NCBI RefSeq assembly: GCF_024124545.1
Contig: NZ_JAMXSF010000009.1
Span: forward strand, 62,001 to 126,000
DNA from: Pseudoalteromonas sp. XMcav2-N
GTDB taxonomy: Bacteria > Pseudomonadota > Gammaproteobacteria > Enterobacterales > Alteromonadaceae
Reading direction: 5' to 3'
Length of the DNA stretch: 64,000 nucleotides
Positions 41,776-50,726 of this stretch are shown here, in pieces. Position numbers and translations under genes: made by a program. How positions within the stretch are numbered: position 1 is the stretch's first letter; every line of letters begins with the position of its first letter. The notes below the pieces were generated by a model. The model was given only the letters and a program-made list of their open reading frames with translations, searched no databases and had not been told where the DNA came from.

Positions 41776-44080
41776 TTTTAAAAATCGCATTATCGCGCTG
41801 TGCGTCGGGTTAGTGCTGTTAACAGCCATAGCCAGTTTGGCCAGCTTTTGGTGGTCCACCAGCCAGTTTAATGAACGCAAAGTGCAGCAGGATATACAGG
41901 TAGCACAAAATGTCTATCAGCAGTACCTGAGTGCAAAAGAGCGCTTACTGGTCACAGCTGCGACTGTGCTGACACAGGATTTTGGCTTTAAACAGGCCGT
42001 TGCAACCCGGGATGCCCCCACCATAGAAAGCGTGTTGTTTAATCACAGTCAGCGAATTGATGCTGACTTGATGCTATTGCTGGATGTCAGAGGGCAGCTG
42101 ATTTCCGCTAATCAGGCAGAAATTGAATTGGCTGAAGATTTGCGCCCGCTGCTCAGAGAGCTGTTGAATCACACAGAACAGTCGGCCTTTGTTAGCCTCG
42201 ACAAACAGTTGTATCAAGCCATTATTCTTCCGGTTAAGGCGCCCAGGACCATTGCCTTTGCCATCGTTGGTTTTGCGGTAGATACAGAGGTCGCAAGACA
42301 GCTGCGTGAACTGACTGGCATGGAGATGAGTTTTATCGGCCATGGTGAGCAGATCAAGGCCAGTTCTTTGAGTTTACCGGACTCACAGGATCTGTTTGCT
42401 TATTTACACGAGCAAAAAATAACCCGGTGGTTGAGTGAGTTTCCGATTTATATCAATGCCGAAGTGGCCTTGCCTGCGCTCAGCTCTTCGCCGGTGAGCC
42501 TGGTATTGAGTGCCGATATGACCAAAGACTATCAGGAGTTTGATCAGCTGGTGCTGACTATCATCTTGTCGTCGTGTGTGACTATGCTGTTTGGCTTTGT
42601 GGCCAGTGGCTTTTTGGCCCGCAATCTGGCAACTCCCTTGCAGCAGTTGACTGTGATGGCGCGCCGCTTTGCCCTGGGAGATTATGAAGCGACTGTACAT
42701 GAGTCTCGGCCTACCAAAGAGATTTGCCAGCTGGTGGATGCCTTTCATGAAATGGGCGACGACATTCAGGCGCGGGAAAAGCAAATTCGCTATCAGGCCA
42801 GTCATGACGGTCTGACGCGTTTTTACAACCGGGCTGCGGCTATGGAGAAACTCACTCGGTTGTTGCAAGATGGTCGTGTTTATTACCTGCTGGTTGTGGA
42901 CATTAAAGGCCTCAGGCACATTAACGATAAACTGGGACCGCGCGTTGGGGATAGCTGTATTCAGGCCGTTGCACAGCGCATTGAACAGATAGGTGCCAGT
43001 TTTGAAGGGCTCAATGCCCGTCTGGGAGGCGATGAGTTTTTAACTGTGCTGGCAGCCAAAGAAGACAGCTCCATGGAGGGCTGTGTTGCGGGGTTTTTAA
43101 GTGCGCTTAACCAGCCATATCAGGTACAAAAACTGGAGATCAACCTGCGATTTAGCGTGGGCGTCGTGCATTACCCTGAGCAGGCAGACGATCCTGAAGA
43201 TCTCGTGCGACGGGCACTGATTGCAGCCGATAATGCCGCACAGCAGGGCAATAACTCGGTTTATTTCTATCAGACTGGTGAAGACGAAGCGTATCTTGAA
43301 CGCTTGCTGATCATCGATGAACTAAAAGCCGCATTGCAAAGTGATGATGGCCAGTTGTTTATGACTTATCAGCCCAAGCTGAACATGCACAGTCAGCAGG
43401 TCGATAAGGTTGAATCACTGATCCGCTGGCAACGGCGCAATGGAGAATGGGTCTCGCCTGAGTTCTTCATTGATCTGGCTGAGCAGTCCGGCTTGATTGT
43501 TGAGCTGACTCAGTGGGTGCTTAAAACCGTAGTGGCTCAGGTGGCCAACTGGGTTGAACAGGGGATCACCATGAAGGCAGCCATCAATGTGTCGGCGCAG
43601 GATATTGCCGATCCCGACTTTGTGCCGCACCTGGAAGCCATGTTAGACCGCTATCAAATATTTCCATCGCTGATCACCATAGAGCTGACCGAGCGGGACA
43701 TGATAGAAAATGAAGAAAAAGGTATAGCTGCGCTTAAAGTACTCAAAGAAATTGGTGTACATATATCTCTGGACGATTACGGGGTAGGGCAAACCTCGCT
43801 GGGCCGCTTAAAAATGCTGCCCATTGATGAACTTAAGCTGGATAAAGTGTTTATTCTGAAACTTGCTGAAACCCATCAGGATCAATGTATTGTGCGCTCC
43901 ACCATCAGTCTGGGTCATCAGCTGGGTTTCTCTGTGGTGGCCGAAGGCGTAGAAGACAAAGCCTCTTTGGAGCTGCTTAAAGAAATGGGGTGTGATTACG
44001 CGCAGGGTTACTATCTGAGTAAGCCATTAAAAGCGGATCTACTGACTCAATGGCTTGGCCAATATCATGAAGCAGGCTGA
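41765..44080 (+). CDS. Membrane GGDEF-EAL cyclic-di-GMP signalling protein
   Basis: 771 residues. TM1 near 9-28, a periplasmic sensor (about 35-255), TM2 near 262-287, HAMP (about 285-340), GGDEF (about 345-510) and EAL (about 525-765). The cyclase active site is canonical (LGGDEF). The EAL motif reads ESL (KVESLIRW), but the other phosphodiesterase residues are present: INVS, ELTE, LDDYG, LKLDK, VVAEGVE and YAQGY. The periplasmic part probably senses redox or copper state, given the overlapping cupredoxin gene (inference). Net effect on c-di-GMP cannot be read from sequence. Confidence 0.92.
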   Translation: MGTSFKNRIIALCVGLVLLTAIASLASFWWSTSQFNERKVQQDIQVAQNVYQQYLSAKERLLVTAATVLTQDFGFKQAVATRDAPTIESVLFNHSQRIDADLMLLLDVRGQLISANQAEIELAEDLRPLLRELLNHTEQSAFVSLDKQLYQAIILPVKAPRTIAFAIVGFAVDTEVARQLRELTGMEMSFIGHGEQIKASSLSLPDSQDLFAYLHEQKITRWLSEFPIYINAEVALPALSSSPVSLVLSADMTKDYQEFDQLVLTIILSSCVTMLFGFVASGFLARNLATPLQQLTVMARRFALGDYEATVHESRPTKEICQLVDAFHEMGDDIQAREKQIRYQASHDGLTRFYNRAAAMEKLTRLLQDGRVYYLLVVDIKGLRHINDKLGPRVGDSCIQAVAQRIEQIGASFEGLNARLGGDEFLTVLAAKEDSSMEGCVAGFLSALNQPYQVQKLEINLRFSVGVVHYPEQADDPEDLVRRALIAADNAAQQGNNSVYFYQTGEDEAYLERLLIIDELKAALQSDDGQLFMTYQPKLNMHSQQVDKVESLIRWQRRNGEWVSPEFFIDLAEQSGLIVELTQWVLKTVVAQVANWVEQGITMKAAINVSAQDIADPDFVPHLEAMLDRYQIFPSLITIELTERDMIENEEKGIAALKVLKEIGVHISLDDYGVGQTSLGRLKMLPIDELKLDKVFILKLAETHQDQCIVRSTISLGHQLGFSVVAEGVEDKASLELLKEMGCDYAQGYYLSKPLKADLLTQWLGQYHEAG

Positions 44081-44909
44081 GTCGTGGCTGCTTTTGCTGA
44101 CCAGTTGTGTGCTGTGTGTGAGTACACACAGTATCGCAGGATCCGGTAAGTTACTGGCCACACCGGGCGTTTCTCAGGTAGAAGGAAGCGCTGGGGGTGG
44201 GATCGTGCCCTGGGCACAACTTGCAGGTTATGCCAGCGAAGTTCAGTGGAGTCTTGGGGGATTTTGCAGCCGTGCCAGCGTCGACGACTATCGCCTCGAT
44301 GTGTGTGGCATTCAGGCTAACCTGTTTGATCGAGTCGAGCTGAGTTATGCCGAGCAAACCTTTGCGGTGCCAGCACTCAATACAGATATTGAACAGTCGG
44401 TAAGTGGTGTTAAAGTGCGCCTGTATGGGGATATCGTTTACAGTACCTGGCCACAATTAAGCCTGGGCCTGCAACACAAGTCGTTAAAAGACGATGCGGT
44501 TGCCGCTTTACTGGGCGCGGAAGATGACAGCGGCACCGATATTTATTTAGCTGCCAGCAAGCTGCATCTGGGCATGCTTGGCGGCTATAACGCATTTTGG
44601 AATATCACGGCGCGTCATACGAAGGCCAATCAGTTGGGTCTGCTGGGTTTCGGTGGTCAGCACGGCAGTGAACGCATTTACCTTGAAGCCAGTACGGCCA
44701 TTTTTCTTAGCCAGCACCTGGCTTTGGGCTACGAATATCGTGAAAAGCCTGACAACCTCGGATTGGGCGAGCAACAGTGGCAGGATGTGTTTGTTGCCTG
44801 GTTTATCAATAAGCAGGTCAATATCACCGCAGCCTGGTTGGATTTGGGCAGTATCGCAGGTCAGCCGGGTCAAACCGGTTGGTATGTGTCTGTTACCGGA
44901 TACTTTTAA
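44067..44909 (+). CDS. DUF3034 family outer-membrane-like protein
   Basis: 280 residues with a signal peptide (SWLLLLTSCVLCVSTHSIAG). Starts maturely with GKLLATPGVSQVEGSAGGGIVPWA and contains alternating amphipathic strands and a final aromatic residue (YVSVTGYF), suggesting a beta barrel. DUF3034 is the best fit; function unknown. The ATG at 44067 lies inside the EAL gene (14-base overlap). Homologues are commonly found beside cupredoxin, GGDEF-EAL and truncated haemoglobin genes (family knowledge). Confidence 0.82.
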   Translation: MKQAESWLLLLTSCVLCVSTHSIAGSGKLLATPGVSQVEGSAGGGIVPWAQLAGYASEVQWSLGGFCSRASVDDYRLDVCGIQANLFDRVELSYAEQTFAVPALNTDIEQSVSGVKVRLYGDIVYSTWPQLSLGLQHKSLKDDAVAALLGAEDDSGTDIYLAASKLHLGMLGGYNAFWNITARHTKANQLGLLGFGGQHGSERIYLEASTAIFLSQHLALGYEYREKPDNLGLGEQQWQDVFVAWFINKQVNITAAWLDLGSIAGQPGQTGWYVSVTGYF

Positions 44910-44918
44910 GGGATTAGG

Positions 44919-45371
44919 GTGAATAATAAAGCACATCACATGACCCGCAACCTTGTAGCCAGTCTGATAGTCTTGCTAGCCTGCGTCTGGATGGGTGGCT
45001 GCCAGTCCGCTGCCCGGCCGACTCTGTATCAAAAAATTGGCGGTGAGGCCGGTCTGGAGCGACTGGTTGATCTATTTATTCAGGAAATAGGACGGGATAA
45101 AGCCATTCTGCCTTACTTTGCTAAGGCCAATGTAAGCCGCTTTCGTCAGGGGTTTATTACTCACCTGTGTGATACCCTCGACGGCCCCTGCGATTATCAG
45201 GGGGATTCTATGATACAGATTCACACCGGCATGCAGATCACCGAAGCCGACTTTAACCGGGTCGTTGAGCTATTGATTAACGCCATGACCGAAGCGGGCA
45301 TTGACCACACCACGCAAAACCAGATCCTCGCCAGACTGGCACCGTTGCGCGGTGTGGTGATAAAGATGTGA
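44919..45371 (+). CDS. Lipoprotein group I truncated haemoglobin
   Basis: 150 residues beginning at a GTG with AAGGG 7 bases upstream. A lipobox (VWMGGCQSA, Cys near residue 28) marks export and lipidation, unusual since most truncated haemoglobins are cytoplasmic. The globin core follows: LYQKIGGEAGLERLVDLF, the F-helix region with the proximal His in QIHTGMQIT, and LINAMTEAGI. Such proteins bind O2 or NO. Last gene of the operon with cupredoxin, GGDEF-EAL and DUF3034 genes, pointing to gas or redox sensing at the envelope tied to c-di-GMP (inference). Tail to tail with FkbM (no gap). Confidence 0.88.
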   Translation: MNNKAHHMTRNLVASLIVLLACVWMGGCQSAARPTLYQKIGGEAGLERLVDLFIQEIGRDKAILPYFAKANVSRFRQGFITHLCDTLDGPCDYQGDSMIQIHTGMQITEADFNRVVELLINAMTEAGIDHTTQNQILARLAPLRGVVIKM

Positions 45372-46181
45372 TCACTCAAACGCCAATGAGTAATCCGGTT
45401 TTTTCGGGTTGTTTGGAAAGTCTAGTCCTTCAACCGGGTAAGAGAGTTGGGAAACCGTCGCATCAGGCGCCAAAGCTTTATTGATAAATGTAATTTCAAC
45501 AGTTTCAGGGAAATCAATCGAGTCTGCGTATTTACCATAGTTGTTACCATGAATATGAACAACATGAAAATGCGCTTTTATCAATTCAATAAAGTGGTTA
45601 AAGTCAGCGGTCTGCGTGTCCAGGTGATGAAACTCTGCGGCAACGACATTGATCCTGTCGGCATGTTTACACAGGTCATCGATAACCTGGTATTCAGCCC
45701 CTTCGATATCCATTTTAAGAAAAATGATGTCATCTTTCGCCCCACAATGCTGGTTGATTAATTCATCCAGGCTGATATCCAATTGATCTGAAGCCTTACT
45801 GACACGGCGTTGTAAATGGCAGTTTTTGCCGCGGAAAAAGCTGTAAAAAAACACACAGTTTAATAAACGCGTCCAGTACTTCTGGCGTTTGTCATGGCGA
45901 AACAACAATGTATTGATCAGAGACTTGAGGCTATTTTGCAGGGTTTTTCGAACGATAAAGCCAAGCCCGACGGTATAGTCTACCCCCACAACCCGGCAAT
46001 CTGGATTGAGCGCCTGAAATTCTTTGTCAAACCGCCAGTCATCATTGATACCCAGCGAGAGCAAAACATCAGTTTCTTCTATATGGCTTTTGGGCACGAT
46101 GTATCCACCATCAAAGTGGTTACCCATACGGATTAAGTCTGGACAGTGATTTGGGCGCAGGGCGTGTTTGTTGATTTTCAT
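45372..46181 (-). CDS. FkbM-family methyltransferase
   Basis: About 269 residues. The SAM-binding fold shows VLLSLGINDDWRFDKEFQ and the family hallmark IIFLKMDIEGAEYQVIDDL. FkbM enzymes O-methylate sugars in glycans, lipopolysaccharide or metabolites. ATG 46181 (MKINKHALRPN) is preferred over 46232: CGGAA lies 8 bases before it, and the extra 17 residues look like AT-rich leader. Near a heptosyltransferase-type gene, suggesting surface glycan modification. Confidence 0.82.
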   Translation of the reverse strand: MKINKHALRPNHCPDLIRMGNHFDGGYIVPKSHIEETDVLLSLGINDDWRFDKEFQALNPDCRVVGVDYTVGLGFIVRKTLQNSLKSLINTLLFRHDKRQKYWTRLLNCVFFYSFFRGKNCHLQRRVSKASDQLDISLDELINQHCGAKDDIIFLKMDIEGAEYQVIDDLCKHADRINVVAAEFHHLDTQTADFNHFIELIKAHFHVVHIHGNNYGKYADSIDFPETVEITFINKALAPDATVSQLSYPVEGLDFPNNPKKPDYSLAFE

Positions 46182-46380
46182 GTAGATATTCCGGCAGTTT
46201 ATTATTATTTGTTCGACTTTACGTTCCGGCATTAGTAGAACATTTTTTTTCGTTAAAGTTCACTTATATTTTAATTGTTTTAATTATTTGTGCTCGGTGT
46301 GCGTTGGTAACACGCGTCTATTCCTGGCTGTGATACGTGTTTTTGTACAAGATTTTGGTTTTTCTTATTTTTATTTCTGT

Positions 46381-46407
46381 TTCACCGCCATGAGGAGTGG
46401 CGGTGAA
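46381..46407. other. Hairpin between FkbM and GT9 genes
   Basis: TTCACCGCCA (46381-46390) and TGGCGGTGAA (46398-46407) form a perfect 10-pair stem with a 7-base loop, 14 bases after the GT9 stop. No clear T-run on either side; it may still stop or protect the GT9 transcript. Confidence 0.6.
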
Positions 46408-46421
46408 GGAGACGGGTTGTG

Positions 46422-47435
46422 TTAGGTTTTAGTGTGAGCGAGTAGCGCAATATACTGGTGCGCAATCATTTCTGGGCTTATGTCATTGATGATCTCATGT
46501 TCTTTCAAGCTGGTTGATGGGCTTTCCAATGCCATAAGGTTTTTTTGTAGTGGCCTTACGATAGACCAGGGGGAGGTACCTAGCCCTACTAAGGCCAGGC
46601 AAGGTACATTACAGGCTGCTGCAATATGCATCGGGCCAGAGTCTATGGAAATCATAGTGTCCATAGCGGCGATTGTATCAACTAGTTCCCCAAGCGTGGT
46701 CTTGCCAGCCATGTTAGTTACAGAAATCTTATTTTGTGTTAACGCCTGACATAAACGGACTGCGTCTTCTGACTCGGATGGATCCCCCACAATAAAAAAA
46801 TGGGTCTCTGTCGATTTTGCTATACGGGTGAGGGCATCCACACTTTTTGCTATGTCATAGTGTCGGGTTCCTTTGTTCTTGCCACCTATGTAGACCGCTG
46901 TTCTGTGCACGTGCTCCGGTAACTTAGTGGTGCGTGGTAACAAGGTGGGTAACTCAAAGTGAGAAAAAGGGCGATTGTGAACGTCATTCACCAGACGGCA
47001 ATACCGATGAATATAATGATGGCATTCGTTGAGTTTTAGCGCATGGCTGAGTAGTGGTTTACGGCCGTTCTGTGCATAACCAACAATCAGATTTATACGA
47101 GCCAGTTTAGCGAGTAGTGCTTCACGTATTGAACCTCTGAACAACACTGCCAAAGCATAATTGTTCTTTCTCAGTGTACGTGCAAAAGAAAACATACCTT
47201 GCTTGTGTTCTTTGCAATAGCGGTTATCCGCAATCAACTCAATGTTGTAATGTGCTGCACGCTCAAGTACTTCAAGCATGTAGGGGCGTGCCAGTAGATG
47301 TATAGGATGCTCGGGATATAGAGATCTGAGCATAGCAATTGCTGGCAAAGTATTGATGGCATCACCGATAAATTTAGGCAAAACCACCAGGATTGGGCCA
47401 CGTACATTGTCTTGTGTGATTGTTTTCGAGGACAT
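46422..47435 (-). CDS. Glycosyltransferase family 9 (heptosyltransferase-like)
   Basis: 337 residues, GT-B fold. The N-terminal motif VVLPKFIGDAINTLPAIAMLRSLYP and the C-terminal DTMISIDSGPMHIAAACNVPCLALVG are hallmarks of GT9. These enzymes add heptose or other sugars to lipopolysaccharide core. It stands alone here, away from a full core operon, with FkbM 240 bases downstream on the same strand; acceptor and sugar are open. Confidence 0.9.
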   Translation of the reverse strand: MSSKTITQDNVRGPILVVLPKFIGDAINTLPAIAMLRSLYPEHPIHLLARPYMLEVLERAAHYNIELIADNRYCKEHKQGMFSFARTLRKNNYALAVLFRGSIREALLAKLARINLIVGYAQNGRKPLLSHALKLNECHHYIHRYCRLVNDVHNRPFSHFELPTLLPRTTKLPEHVHRTAVYIGGKNKGTRHYDIAKSVDALTRIAKSTETHFFIVGDPSESEDAVRLCQALTQNKISVTNMAGKTTLGELVDTIAAMDTMISIDSGPMHIAAACNVPCLALVGLGTSPWSIVRPLQKNLMALESPSTSLKEHEIINDISPEMIAHQYIALLAHTKT

Positions 47436-47658
47436 AACGTTACAAATAATCGACGGAATTCGTCGAGTATAACCTGTCTAAAAAGGGAGGTCATCACTGT
47501 GTGTTTTTGGGTGTAGAAGTGTTTTGTTATTAGGTAGGTAGTGGAGTTGCTACGAGTTTGCAGTAATAGAGTGAGTATTCGCAAAAATAAGTCGAGCTCA
47601 GTGTGATAATTGGGTACAATTAGGGTTTTGATTTTTAAGGGAAAAAGGCGATTTATTT

Positions 47659-48285
47659 ATGAACAAGTACATGCTCGGCTGTGCTTCATTATTACTCTGC
47701 AACGCTTCAGTGGTAGCACATCAGGTAGATTACAACTACATAGAGCTTGGCCATAAAACCTTTGACTTTACAGATGATTCATCGGGGTTCTCGTTTGCTG
47801 CTGTGGGTCGGAATGATAGTATTTATTGGGAAGCACAAGTTGACAGGACCAAAGATGAGTCGGGTTATCACGTAGAAGGTGAATTCAACGAATCGGCACA
47901 GACAATCAAGCATTTGCGTTTGGGAGTGGGTCAGGTTGTTGATCTCAGCAATCGCTCAGCCGTTGATTTTGGTATTCAGTTAGGGCGTTATACGTTTGAG
48001 CACAGTCTGAAATACAAAAACGCATTCAGAAGCGTCAGTAACGTGTGGCATGATCATGCAGATATTTATGGCGCTCGTGTTCAGTATCAACGTGTGTTTG
48101 CAGAAAAATGGGAAGCCAAACTGGGTATTGGCTTTGAGCATATTTCAGGAGAAGGAGCTGATGACAACGCGTTTTTTCTTGCCGGTTTAGGTTATCGCTT
48201 TAACTCGAACTTGGCGTCGAATTTGGTTTATCGCGACGCGGGTGATTATACGTCGACCACGCTGAGCCTTAGGTTTGCTTTCTAA
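47659..48285 (+). CDS. Small outer-membrane beta-barrel protein
   Basis: 208 residues. Signal peptide MNKYMLGCASLLLCNASVVA, then alternating hydrophobic/polar strands (VDYNYIELGHKTF, IYWEAQVDRTK, KHLRLGVGQVV, EAKLGIGFEHIS, FLAGLGYRF) and a C-terminal SLRFAF ending in Phe, the BAM signal. About 8 strands, OmpX/OprF-like size. Function unknown. GGGAAAAAGGCG precedes the start. Confidence 0.8.
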   Translation: MNKYMLGCASLLLCNASVVAHQVDYNYIELGHKTFDFTDDSSGFSFAAVGRNDSIYWEAQVDRTKDESGYHVEGEFNESAQTIKHLRLGVGQVVDLSNRSAVDFGIQLGRYTFEHSLKYKNAFRSVSNVWHDHADIYGARVQYQRVFAEKWEAKLGIGFEHISGEGADDNAFFLAGLGYRFNSNLASNLVYRDAGDYTSTTLSLRFAF

Positions 48286-48312
48286 TCAACAGGCCCCTAC
48301 AAAGTGATGTCC

Positions 48313-48337
48313 CAGAGTCAGAATTTAACTGACTCTG
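48313..48337 (+). other. Hairpin between the barrel and sulfurtransferase genes
   Basis: CAGAGTCAG (48313-48321) pairs perfectly with CTGACTCTG (48329-48337), loop AATTTAA, 28 bases after the barrel gene stop. No T-run follows directly; a terminator or 3' end stabiliser. Confidence 0.6.
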
Positions 48338-48416
48338 TACAATATCCAATTGTTTCTGCCATATTTCCCATCTAGTATTAGTGGCATACTAAAACAGTCA
48401 ATACAATTCATTCAAA

Positions 48417-49253
48417 ATGAAAAACATCAAAAGCTGTCACTGGTTACTAAAGAACCTCGACCGAGTTGTGGTACTCGATTGCGGCATGCTCAAACCCGGG
48501 GCAACAGGAAAGTATCAGCCTGCGGGGATCATCGCGGGTGCAAAACGGTTTAATATCAGCCAGACGTTTAGTGATCCCGATGGCAGGTTTCCCAGCACTA
48601 TGTGCAGTGCTGAGCAATTTCAGCATGAGGCTAGGTTGTTGGGGATCAACCAGCGGGATACCGTGATTGTTTATGATAACTTTGGCTTGTTTAGCGCGGC
48701 CCGTGCCTGGTGGATGTTTAAGGCCATGGGGTTTGAGCAGGTTTATGTGCTGGATGGGGGCCTGGTCAAATGGCTGGAACTGGGTTTGCCCGTGGCGCCA
48801 GACTATGCACAGAGCCCACAGTCTGGAGAGTTTGTTGCTCAGCCTCAGGCTGGCTATTTTATAGATAAACAGGCGGTACTGGCAGCAATAGACGATCCCA
48901 GTGTTTTATTGCTGGATGCCCGCAGCCCGGCAAGATTCAGTGGTCAGGAAAGTGAACCCAGAGAGGGGATGCGTAGCGGACATATTCCGGGCAGTGCCAA
49001 TGTCCATTATGCCAGCGTACTTGATGACAGCGGCTTGTTAAAGTCCAGGACGCAGTTAAGAGCGCTACTGAGCGACGCGGGTGTCACTCATCAGGCCTTG
49101 CAGTTTAGCTGTGGCTCCGGGATCACTGCCTGTATTCTGGCCATGATTGCTGATGAATGCGGGTTCCATCCATTGTCTGTATATGACGCGTCCTGGAGCG
49201 AATGGGGGCAAGATTCGGAGGTACCGGTTGCGACACTTGCCCCTGAGAGTTAG
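48417..49253 (+). CDS. sseA: Sulfurtransferase of the 3-mercaptopyruvate/thiosulfate type
   Basis: 278 residues, two rhodanese domains. The first (about 1-130) is structural; the second holds the active loop CGSGITACI (Cys near 237), matching the CGSG(V/I)T loop of mercaptopyruvate sulfurtransferases rather than the CRxGxR of thiosulfate rhodanese. Other motifs: VVLDCGMLKPG, YDNFGLFSAARAWWMF and SGHIPGSANVHY. The symbol is by family likeness. Its end overlaps the converging ROK gene by four bases. No clear ribosome site. Confidence 0.85.
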   Translation: MKNIKSCHWLLKNLDRVVVLDCGMLKPGATGKYQPAGIIAGAKRFNISQTFSDPDGRFPSTMCSAEQFQHEARLLGINQRDTVIVYDNFGLFSAARAWWMFKAMGFEQVYVLDGGLVKWLELGLPVAPDYAQSPQSGEFVAQPQAGYFIDKQAVLAAIDDPSVLLLDARSPARFSGQESEPREGMRSGHIPGSANVHYASVLDDSGLLKSRTQLRALLSDAGVTHQALQFSCGSGITACILAMIADECGFHPLSVYDASWSEWGQDSEVPVATLAPES

Positions 49254-50431
49254 TAAACCAGTTCCTGAAGCTCACTGGGCAGGCACAGGGCTGGAAAATA
49301 CAAGGTTTGCATATTTTTGGCGCTGAGTGCGCTGTGTAGTGGTAGGGTCGCTACTCCTTTAAGCGCAATATTTGCCACATCTGGGGTTTTGACCAGGCGT
49401 ACTACCTGCCGCTCACCAAACTGCGCAATGGATGGGATAAACGGGCGCAGTTCTGATGTCAGTTTATCCAACAGCCAGTCATTAATGTCTCCTCCTAAAA
49501 TAATAGTCTGAGTATTCAATAACGACTCTATGCTGTGAATGGCGATCCGCATCGGTTCCGCGGCTTGCTCAAGCCAGCGGTCGATCACTGGGTGTTCCTG
49601 TAGCTGGTGGTGTAGCTCTTCTGTGGAACAACCCGGTCGTCCCAGGTGTTGTTTCAATGCATTGAGTGAGGCAAAGTCATTCAGTCTGCCTAATTCTGCG
49701 GTATCATCATCGGTTTCGGGTGTCACAAACAAGTCACCTAAGGCGCCTGTAAGGCCATTTTGTCCGAGCAGTATCCGACGGTCGTACACCACCGCAGATT
49801 CAACCTGATTACCCAAATGTACGTATACAAAGCTATCGAGCAGCCGGGCTTCGCCAAACAGCATCTGAAAGCTGGCACAGGCGGATGCGGTGGTTTCGAG
49901 CGCAACCGGAACCGCCAGTGTATCGGCAAGCAGCTGCTGTAATTGTCGATTGTGAGCAAAGATCTCGACACCTTTAAGATGACTCAGTTGCACCGACAAC
50001 CCGCAGCCAAGCACCTGAGACACGGTCAGGCTGGCCACTGTCAGCAGGGTATCAATCAGATATTTGACTTTCTCGAGTGGTGTATCGTTTGTGTCTAGTC
50101 GGGTATGCAGCCGGTTTAGCAGTTCACCGTTGAGGTAAAACAAGCCAACTTCCAGCTCACTATCGACAATCCGTACGGCCAGGGTATACGCCGCCTTCTT
50201 ATTCAGAACCAGCATTTTTGAGGGTTTACCTGCCCCTTCAGATTTCTTTATGCCGGTTTCTTCGACAAGCTGAACGCTCAGTAATTCTTCGACCATATTG
50301 GTAATGGTTTGTTTGGTCAATTGTGTATTGCGGGCAATCTCTACACGGGAGATCGGCCCCTGCGTGACAATCTGAGCGAGTACAAGACGCAAATTTATCG
50401 ATTTATTCTGTTTTGCGTTGGAGCCTTTCAA
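49250..50431 (-). CDS. ROK-family transcriptional regulator
   Basis: 393 residues. An N-terminal winged helix (about 12-65: LRLVLAQIVTQGPISRVEIARNTQLTKQTITNMVEELL) is followed by a ROK sugar-kinase-like fold. The zinc/ligand motif CxCGxxGCxE of NagC/Mlc is degenerate here: only GRPGCSTEEL remains. Family members repress sugar genes and release DNA on sugar binding. Divergent from the sugar ABC transporter and upstream of GH3 and TonB receptor genes, so it likely governs this amino-sugar locus through the repeats at 50585 and 55380 (inference). Confidence 0.88.
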   Translation of the reverse strand: MKGSNAKQNKSINLRLVLAQIVTQGPISRVEIARNTQLTKQTITNMVEELLSVQLVEETGIKKSEGAGKPSKMLVLNKKAAYTLAVRIVDSELEVGLFYLNGELLNRLHTRLDTNDTPLEKVKYLIDTLLTVASLTVSQVLGCGLSVQLSHLKGVEIFAHNRQLQQLLADTLAVPVALETTASACASFQMLFGEARLLDSFVYVHLGNQVESAVVYDRRILLGQNGLTGALGDLFVTPETDDDTAELGRLNDFASLNALKQHLGRPGCSTEELHHQLQEHPVIDRWLEQAAEPMRIAIHSIESLLNTQTIILGGDINDWLLDKLTSELRPFIPSIAQFGERQVVRLVKTPDVANIALKGVATLPLHSALSAKNMQTLYFPALCLPSELQELVY

Positions 50432-50584
50432 TGTGTTCGCCTTACTATTTGAATCTGATTACGGGGTTCTAAACATCATACAACCCCTGTTAATGTGTCA
50501 TATGTACCTGCTTATACAACACATTCTCCTTGAACTAAGCCGATCATCTTACTCGATCATGATGCTAAACCGAATAAAAAATAA

Positions 50585-50606
50585 TTAGTCAAACTATTTG
50601 ACATAA
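50585..50606. promoter_or_regulatory. Inverted repeat, candidate ROK operator upstream of the sugar ABC operon
   Basis: GTCAAA (50588-50593) and TTTGAC (50597-50602) are perfect complements around CTA. TTGACA (50598-50603) inside it may be the -35 box. The flanking AATTAGTCAAA (50583-50593) recurs upstream of the TonB receptor gene. Confidence 0.5.
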
Positions 50607-50726
50607 GCGGTTTGTTGGCTGAATATGACTATAAATACAACAAAACAGATCCTAAATGCCAGTATTAAAAAGGCAGTTAGGATATTCGCGAGTGCGAATT
50701 TTAATAATCAACAGCAGGATCTACCT

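Noticed and set aside
15034-50610. Near-identical 16-base strings (TATTTGACATAAG.GG) before the XRE operon (15034) and the sugar ABC operon (50595)
   Set aside because: A 16-base match with one mismatch is expected many times by chance in a 64-kb window, and both contain a -35 box.
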